NCBI RefSeq assembly: GCF_000325745.1
Contig: NC_019907.1
Location: 640,001 to 704,000, forward strand
Direction of reading: 5' to 3'
Origin: Liberibacter crescens BT-1
Lineage (GTDB): Bacteria; Pseudomonadota; Alphaproteobacteria; Rhizobiales; Rhizobiaceae
DNA: 64,000 nucleotides
The notes under the pieces were generated by a model. The model saw nothing but the letters and a program-made list of their open reading frames with translations. It was not told where the DNA came from and did not search any database. A program made the translations under genes and the position numbers. This document shows, piece after piece, positions 59,216-64,000 of this stretch; within the stretch, counting starts at the first letter, position 1, and every line of letters starts with the position of its first letter.

Positions 59216-60103
59216 TTACATAATAAATTCATCTTTTTTATATCCTTGAATATACAAAAGAGCTGTAAGGTCACTATAATCAATGCGTATTTTTGCTTGC
59301 TCTGCCAAGATAGGTTTTGCGTGCAGAGCTACTCCTGATCCTGCTAATTTTATCATTTCTACATCGTTTGCTCCATCTCCAACAGCTAAAATTTCTTGAG
59401 GAGATATATTGAGCATATCAGCTGTTTTTAAGAGAATTTTTGATTTTTCTTTTGAATCCAAGATGGGTTCTACTATTTCTCCTGTAAAAAGATTATCTTT
59501 TTCTATAAGACTATTTCCATAGTGCTCATCAAATCCAAGAGCATGAGCAATAATTTTGGTAAAGACAGTAAATCCACCTGAAACAAGTACGGTATAAGCA
59601 CCATTTTTTTTCATAGTAGAAATAAGTTCTCTTCCTCCAGGGGTAAATGTAATGCGATTTTTTATGACAGTATTGATAATTTTTGTTGATATTCCTTTCA
59701 GGTAATGCATTCTTTGACGAAGTGCAGTATTAAATTCTATTTCACCATTCATGGCACGCCTTGTTATATCTAAAATTTCATCGCTTAATCCTATTTCTTT
59801 TGCTAATTCATCAAGACATTCTTGTTGAATCATGGTAGAATCCATATCAGCAATGAGGAGATGTTTGCGTCTCTTTTCAATTTCTTGGATAACGATATCA
59901 ATTTTTTCATTACCAATAAAAAGTTTTAGTGCTTTTTGACAAATATCAATATTTGCTTCAATAGGAAGAATTATATCGCAAGCGATATTCTCTGCAAGCC
60001 AGTTAATATTTGAGCCGTTTACGACTTTAGAAGCTTTTTTTATCAACGAAATATTAAGCAGAGGAGTTGAAGGATTAGTAATAAGCGTGGCAACAAGAGG
60101 CAT
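59216..60103 (-). CDS. serB: Phosphoserine phosphatase
   Basis: The enzyme performs the last step of serine synthesis, feeding CysE. The 295-residue product has a regulatory N-domain and a HAD phosphatase domain with D-M-D-S-T (catalytic Asp pair), V-S-G-G-F-T and V-G-D-G-A-N-D. The ATG at 60103 begins M-P-L-V-A-T-L-I-T-N-P, the usual opening. Its AAAGGA ribosome site lies inside the miaA coding sequence. The frame stays open to 60229 but the extra residues are unlike the family. Confidence 0.93.
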   Translation of the reverse strand: MPLVATLITNPSTPLLNISLIKKASKVVNGSNINWLAENIACDIILPIEANIDICQKALKLFIGNEKIDIVIQEIEKRRKHLLIADMDSTMIQQECLDELAKEIGLSDEILDITRRAMNGEIEFNTALRQRMHYLKGISTKIINTVIKNRITFTPGGRELISTMKKNGAYTVLVSGGFTVFTKIIAHALGFDEHYGNSLIEKDNLFTGEIVEPILDSKEKSKILLKTADMLNISPQEILAVGDGANDVEMIKLAGSGVALHAKPILAEQAKIRIDYSDLTALLYIQGYKKDEFIM

Positions 60104-60104
60104 T

Positions 60105-61013
60105 ATGGTTATCCTTTCACAAAATATTAATATTATATTAATAACGGGACCAACAGCAAGCGGCAAGTCAGGATTTGCTTTACAATTGGCAGATAAATAC
60201 AATGGCGAGATTATTAATGCTGATAGCATGCAAGTTTATGATATCATTCAGATATTAACTTCTCGTCCGTCTATACAAGATATGAGAGGTATTCCACACC
60301 ACCTTTATGGACATATATTTCCCGGAGATTCTTATTCTACAGGGGAGTGGTTGCGTTGTGCTAAAAAAATGATTTTTGATATACAAAAACGAGGACATTT
60401 ACCTGTAGTAGTTGGTGGAACAGGCCTTTATTTTCGTGCATTAACTGGAAATTTTTCTGAAATGCCTGATGTTCCGGATTCAATTCGTAAAATTGTACGT
60501 GAATGGTTGCATCAATATGGTACAGAGGCACTTTATAGTAAGTTGGCTTCTATTGATTTCCCTGCATCTCAAAAGATAAAAAGTCGTGATGGGCAAAGAA
60601 TTGCTCGAGCGCTTGAAATCTTTATGTCATCTGGAAAATCGATTACACAATTTTGGGAACAATCTAAAGAACAATCAATGTCAAGTTTATCTCCACTTAA
60701 GTTGCTTATTTTACCTGAACGTGATGAACTCAATAAAAATATTAAGCATCGTTTTAAATACATGATGGATAACGGAGCTGTAGAGGAAGTTCAGAAATTA
60801 GTAAATTTTGAATTATCTTCAGATTTACCTGCTATGAAAGCGATAGGTGTGCGTGATATCATTTTGATGTTAAAAAACGAAATAAGTTATGAACAAACAT
60901 TAGAAAGAGGGGTTATAGCAACTCGTCAATATGCGAAAAGACAGATTACCTGGTTTAGAAATCAGCTTGATAAGAGTTGGCAAAGAATTCCTTCTTTAAA
61001 GGAATTTATATAA
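60105..61013 (+). CDS. miaA: tRNA dimethylallyltransferase
   Basis: The enzyme adds the isopentenyl group to A37 of tRNAs reading U-starting codons. The product (about 302 residues) shows the P-loop G-P-T-A-S-G-K-S, I-N-A-D-S-M-Q-V-Y, V-V-V-G-G-T-G-L-Y and R-Q-Y-A-K-R-Q-I-T-W-F-R near the C-terminus. The ATG at 60105 has AGAGG upstream at 60092-60096; the serB start codon ends one base away on the other strand. An earlier GTG at 60087 is less likely. Confidence 0.93.
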   Translation: MVILSQNINIILITGPTASGKSGFALQLADKYNGEIINADSMQVYDIIQILTSRPSIQDMRGIPHHLYGHIFPGDSYSTGEWLRCAKKMIFDIQKRGHLPVVVGGTGLYFRALTGNFSEMPDVPDSIRKIVREWLHQYGTEALYSKLASIDFPASQKIKSRDGQRIARALEIFMSSGKSITQFWEQSKEQSMSSLSPLKLLILPERDELNKNIKHRFKYMMDNGAVEEVQKLVNFELSSDLPAMKAIGVRDIILMLKNEISYEQTLERGVIATRQYAKRQITWFRNQLDKSWQRIPSLKEFI

Positions 61014-61029
61014 AAAATATTCTTTGTAA

Positions 61030-62525
61030 TTAAGTTATCTTAATTCGTTGTGCCGGAAAGAGAATAACATCTCTGATTGAAGGTGCATTGGTTAAAAGCA
61101 TTACTAACCGATCAATTCCTAAGCCAAGACCACTAGCAGGGGGCATTCCATGTTCCATTGCCTCAAGAAAATCTTCATCCAATATTTTTTCTTTTTCACC
61201 ACGTTGATGCGCTTGTATTAGCTGCTCTGTCATACGTATACGTTGTTCTTTGGGATCATTAAGTTCAGAAAAAGCATTGCATATTTCCCAGCCATTACAA
61301 TAAGTTTCAAAACGTTCTACAAATCGATTATCTTCAGGGAGTTCTTTTGCAAAGGGAGAAACATCTTTCGGAAAATGTGTAACATGTGTTGGTTGTATAA
61401 GGTTTTTTTCAACCAATTCTTCAAAAAGAAAATTAAAATTTCACCCCATTTTGCATCTTTTTCAACTTCAAATCCAGCATCCTTTGCTGCACATTGAGCT
61501 TCTGAACTATTTTTCAAACACCTAAAATCAATTCCTGTGGCATTTTTTACTAAATCAGGCATAGGTTTTCGTGGGAAAGGGGCTTTAAAAGAAATAATTT
61601 TTTCATCAAAAGCAAATTCGGTATTTTTATACATATTAATAGCAAGAGTTGAAAATATCTTTTCAACAAGACACATCATATCGTGATAATCGGTGTAGGC
61701 CCAATAAGCTTCCATCATGGTAAATTCTGGATTATGGCGAGTTGAAATACCTTCGTTACGAAAATTTCGGTTAAGCTCAAATATCTTATCTGTTAGGCCT
61801 GATATAAGAAGGCGCTTAAGATATAACTCTGGTGCAATTCTTAAATACATATCAGTTTTCAGTATATTATGATGTGTTTTAAAAGGATCAGCCGTAGCTC
61901 CTCCATAAATTGGCTGCAGCATAGGAGTTTCTACTTCCATAAATTCTTCTTCCTGCATCATTTGACGGATAGAAGAAATAATATGACTACGTTGTTGAAA
62001 GCGTAATTTGGATTCCTCATTACTGATAATATCAAGATAACGTTTACGATAGCGGAGTTCTATATCAGAGAGACCATGATATTTTTCTGGCATTGGACGA
62101 AGAGATTTGACCAATATCGTAATTTCTTCTGCATTGATAGTTAATTCGCCTCGTTTGGTACGACGCATATAACCCTTCACGCCTATAATATCTCCAAGAT
62201 CTATCATTGGTAACAATTCTTGGGAGGATTGAAGAGTAATATTCTTGTGTGTAAATACTTGGATTTTATGACTGCTATCATGAATATCCATGAACATCCC
62301 TGAATTGCGTGAAGAATGAATACGACCAGCAGAGATAACAATATCGGTTGATTGTTCTTCAGGTTGTAGATAATTATATTTTTCTATTAATTGAGCATTT
62401 GTAAAGGTACGATGAAAATGAGCAGGATAGACTTCTTTTATTAAGTTCTTAAGAAGATTTAATTTTTGTTCTCGTACTTCGGTAACGTCAGACGATAGAG
62501 ATACTGAACAACTGTCTTGGGACAT
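61030..62525 (-). CDS. lysS: Class II lysyl-tRNA synthetase, frameshifted as sequenced
   Basis: The enzyme charges tRNA-Lys. Domains: OB-fold anticodon domain (about 20-150; G-R-I-H-S-S-R), then the class II core with motif 2 [18 protein letters not shown] and motif 3 [13 protein letters not shown]. As printed the N-terminal 402-codon frame (to 61317) and the C-terminal 128-codon frame (from 61416) overlap. One missing base near 61431-61441 (short A/T runs) restores E-I[17 protein letters not shown] and 498 residues, normal for LysS. Rhizobia typically use class I LysRS instead, so a class II enzyme is notable. Convergent with miaA. Confidence 0.9.
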
Positions 62526-62538
62526 TTTTATTCCTTAT

Positions 62539-63993
62539 TTATAAATCCGTAGAAATTGATATTACGAGTTCTTTTGCTACTTTAAGTCTCTGACGCACGA
62601 CAGAACGTCCAAGGATTTCTATGCTATCAAAAAGTGGTAGAGAACGTTTTGAACCAGATATAGCAATAAATAAAGGAGCTAAAACAATCTTAAATTTTTT
62701 ATTTAATTCTTTAGATGTAATTCTTAGTTGCTCTTCAATTGTTTTCTTTTTCCATTCCTTTAATTTCTCTAAATCTTCTTGTACTTTATCTAGGATTTCA
62801 AAAATCTCTTGTGAAGAAAGAGATAAATCTGAAAAAGATAGCGGAGTTAAACAAATATTTGATTTGAATAAAAAACTTGCTATATCAGGTAATGCACCAA
62901 AATGTGTAATCCGAGATTGGGATAGTTTTAATCCTTCAATTAAAGAATTTTTTTCCATCGACCATCGAAATACACGGTTAATAAATTCCTCTTGCGAAAG
63001 TTTTTCTCTGATCCAACGACCATTTAACCAATCGAGTTTTTGAAGATCAAAAATAGCCCCTGATTTTGAAAAATTGTCAAGAGTAAATTTTTTTGATAAC
63101 CCTTCAATATCCATTAACTCGTCATCAGTGCCATTTTGTATAAAAAGTAATCCAAGAAAATTTATAAGCGCTTCTGGAAGATAACCAAGTGCTGAATAAT
63201 AAGAAATCGAAGTTGGATTTTTTCGTTTTGATAACTTCGATTTGTCTATATTCCTCATTAATGGCAAATGGATAAATTCAGGCTTTTTCCAATTAAGATA
63301 TTCATAAATCAGGATATGTTTTGGAACAGAAGGAAGCCATTCTTCTCCACGTGCTACATGGGTAATCTTCATAAGATAATCATCAACAACATTTGCCATG
63401 TGATATGTAGGCATACCATTTTCTTTTAATAAAACTTGCATATCAATGGCACTCCAAGGAATTTCGATATTGCCGTAGATTCTATCCTTGAACGTGCATG
63501 AACCTCTTTCTGGTATTTTCATACGAACGGTATATGGTTTACCAGAATTTTTATATCGATTGCTCTCTTCTTCAGATAATCTCAGACAATATCCATCATA
63601 TCGCGATGAAATTCCTTTTTGAAGTTGCTCTTTACGCATTTCCTTGAGTCTTTCCACACTACAAAAACAGCGAAAAGCATGACCTTTATTGATCAGTGTC
63701 TGAACATATGGATTATATATATGTTTTCGATCTGATTGGCGGTAAGGCCCATAAGGTCCCCCTACGTCAGGACCTTCAATCCAACTCAAACCACACCATT
63801 TAAGTGCATTTATTAAATTATCTTCAAATTCTTTTGTGGAACGTTCAGAATCTGTATCTTCAATTCTTAGAATAAACTCTCCTCCCATTTTTTTTGCAAA
63901 AAGATAATTAAACAATGCTGTATAGACAGTACCAACATGTGGCTCTCCTGTTGGAGAAGGGGCAACACGTACACGGACGTCAGAAGAAACCAT
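62539..63993 (-). CDS. gltX: Glutamyl-tRNA synthetase
   Basis: This class I synthetase charges tRNA-Glu. The 484-residue product begins with R-V-A-P-S-P-T-G-E-P-H-V-G-T (HIGH-like motif), has L-R-I-E-D-T-D and the KMSKS-like S-K-L-S-K-R-K, then the helical anticodon domain. It ends 13 bp before lysS on the same strand, so both synthetases are probably one transcript. Alphaproteobacteria often carry two GltX paralogues; only one is in this window. Confidence 0.95.
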   Translation of the reverse strand: MVSSDVRVRVAPSPTGEPHVGTVYTALFNYLFAKKMGGEFILRIEDTDSERSTKEFEDNLINALKWCGLSWIEGPDVGGPYGPYRQSDRKHIYNPYVQTLINKGHAFRCFCSVERLKEMRKEQLQKGISSRYDGYCLRLSEEESNRYKNSGKPYTVRMKIPERGSCTFKDRIYGNIEIPWSAIDMQVLLKENGMPTYHMANVVDDYLMKITHVARGEEWLPSVPKHILIYEYLNWKKPEFIHLPLMRNIDKSKLSKRKNPTSISYYSALGYLPEALINFLGLLFIQNGTDDELMDIEGLSKKFTLDNFSKSGAIFDLQKLDWLNGRWIREKLSQEEFINRVFRWSMEKNSLIEGLKLSQSRITHFGALPDIASFLFKSNICLTPLSFSDLSLSSQEIFEILDKVQEDLEKLKEWKKKTIEEQLRITSKELNKKFKIVLAPLFIAISGSKRSLPLFDSIEILGRSVVRQRLKVAKELVISISTDL

Positions 63994-64000
63994 TTTTCTG

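Noticed and set aside
1-64000. CRISPR array
   Set aside because: No regularly spaced short repeats were noticed; the only clear long repeat is the 63-bp pair.

Overview
The window is an AT-rich (roughly one-third G+C by eye) alphaproteobacterial chromosome segment. The gene order points to Hyphomicrobiales/Rhizobiaceae: ddl-ftsQ-ftsA-ftsZ ... lpxC-bamD-recN-ligA, thyA-folA-hflK-hflC ... serB/miaA, and efp with epmA/epmB, plus family markers such as GapR (DUF2312), an IalB-like protein and an Omp25/31-type porin-like protein. The low G+C, the trimmed operons and many intergenic gene remnants suggest a reduced, host-associated member (Liberibacter-like). That genus-level guess is inference.

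Layout. 1-5.1 kb: start of pepF, a response regulator with a degenerate sigma-54 activator domain, and a secreted DUF882 (M15-like) protein. 5.2-11.7 kb: a transposase remnant, solA, gapR, mdaB, the divergent pair cysK/cysE (serine to cysteine) and an alpha/beta hydrolase. 12.4-24.6 kb: a membrane GGDEF protein followed by the division, envelope and DNA-repair block. 25-30 kb: an orphan UlaA-type PTS permease, dusA, an orphan AapJ-like binding protein and a 63-bp direct repeat. 30.4-37.2 kb: a GT25 glycosyltransferase and a cystine-type ABC transporter whose ATPase is separated from its permease by a more GC-rich FecBCD-type metal/siderophore transporter carrying a Zur-like operator. 37.3-45.5 kb: epmB-epmA/efp (a complete EF-P beta-lysylation module), the ABC-F protein uup, thiN, an ialB-like gene, ychF and pth. 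45.5-54.6 kb: an accessory island of phage and horizontally acquired debris: integrase tail, porin, coiled-coil membrane proteins, broken acyltransferase, XRE repressor, methyltransferase, a terminase/endolysin/papain-like composite, a DUF3289 protein and an unknown ORF. 54.7-64 kb: rlpA, thyA-folA-hflK-hflC, serB/miaA, lysS, gltX.

The strongest genome-wide oddity is a set of single-base frameshifts. Seven core genes (gapR, ftsQ, recN, uup, thiN, rlpA, lysS) each need +1 base, in six of them at an A/T homopolymer, to restore a full-length family-like protein. Genes in the 45.5-54.6 kb island need the opposite correction (an extra base removed), including a C8 tract in an acyltransferase gene. 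Since ftsQ and lysS should be essential, homopolymer under-calling is the first explanation, with transcriptional slippage or real decay as alternatives. No tRNA, rRNA or CRISPR array was recognised.
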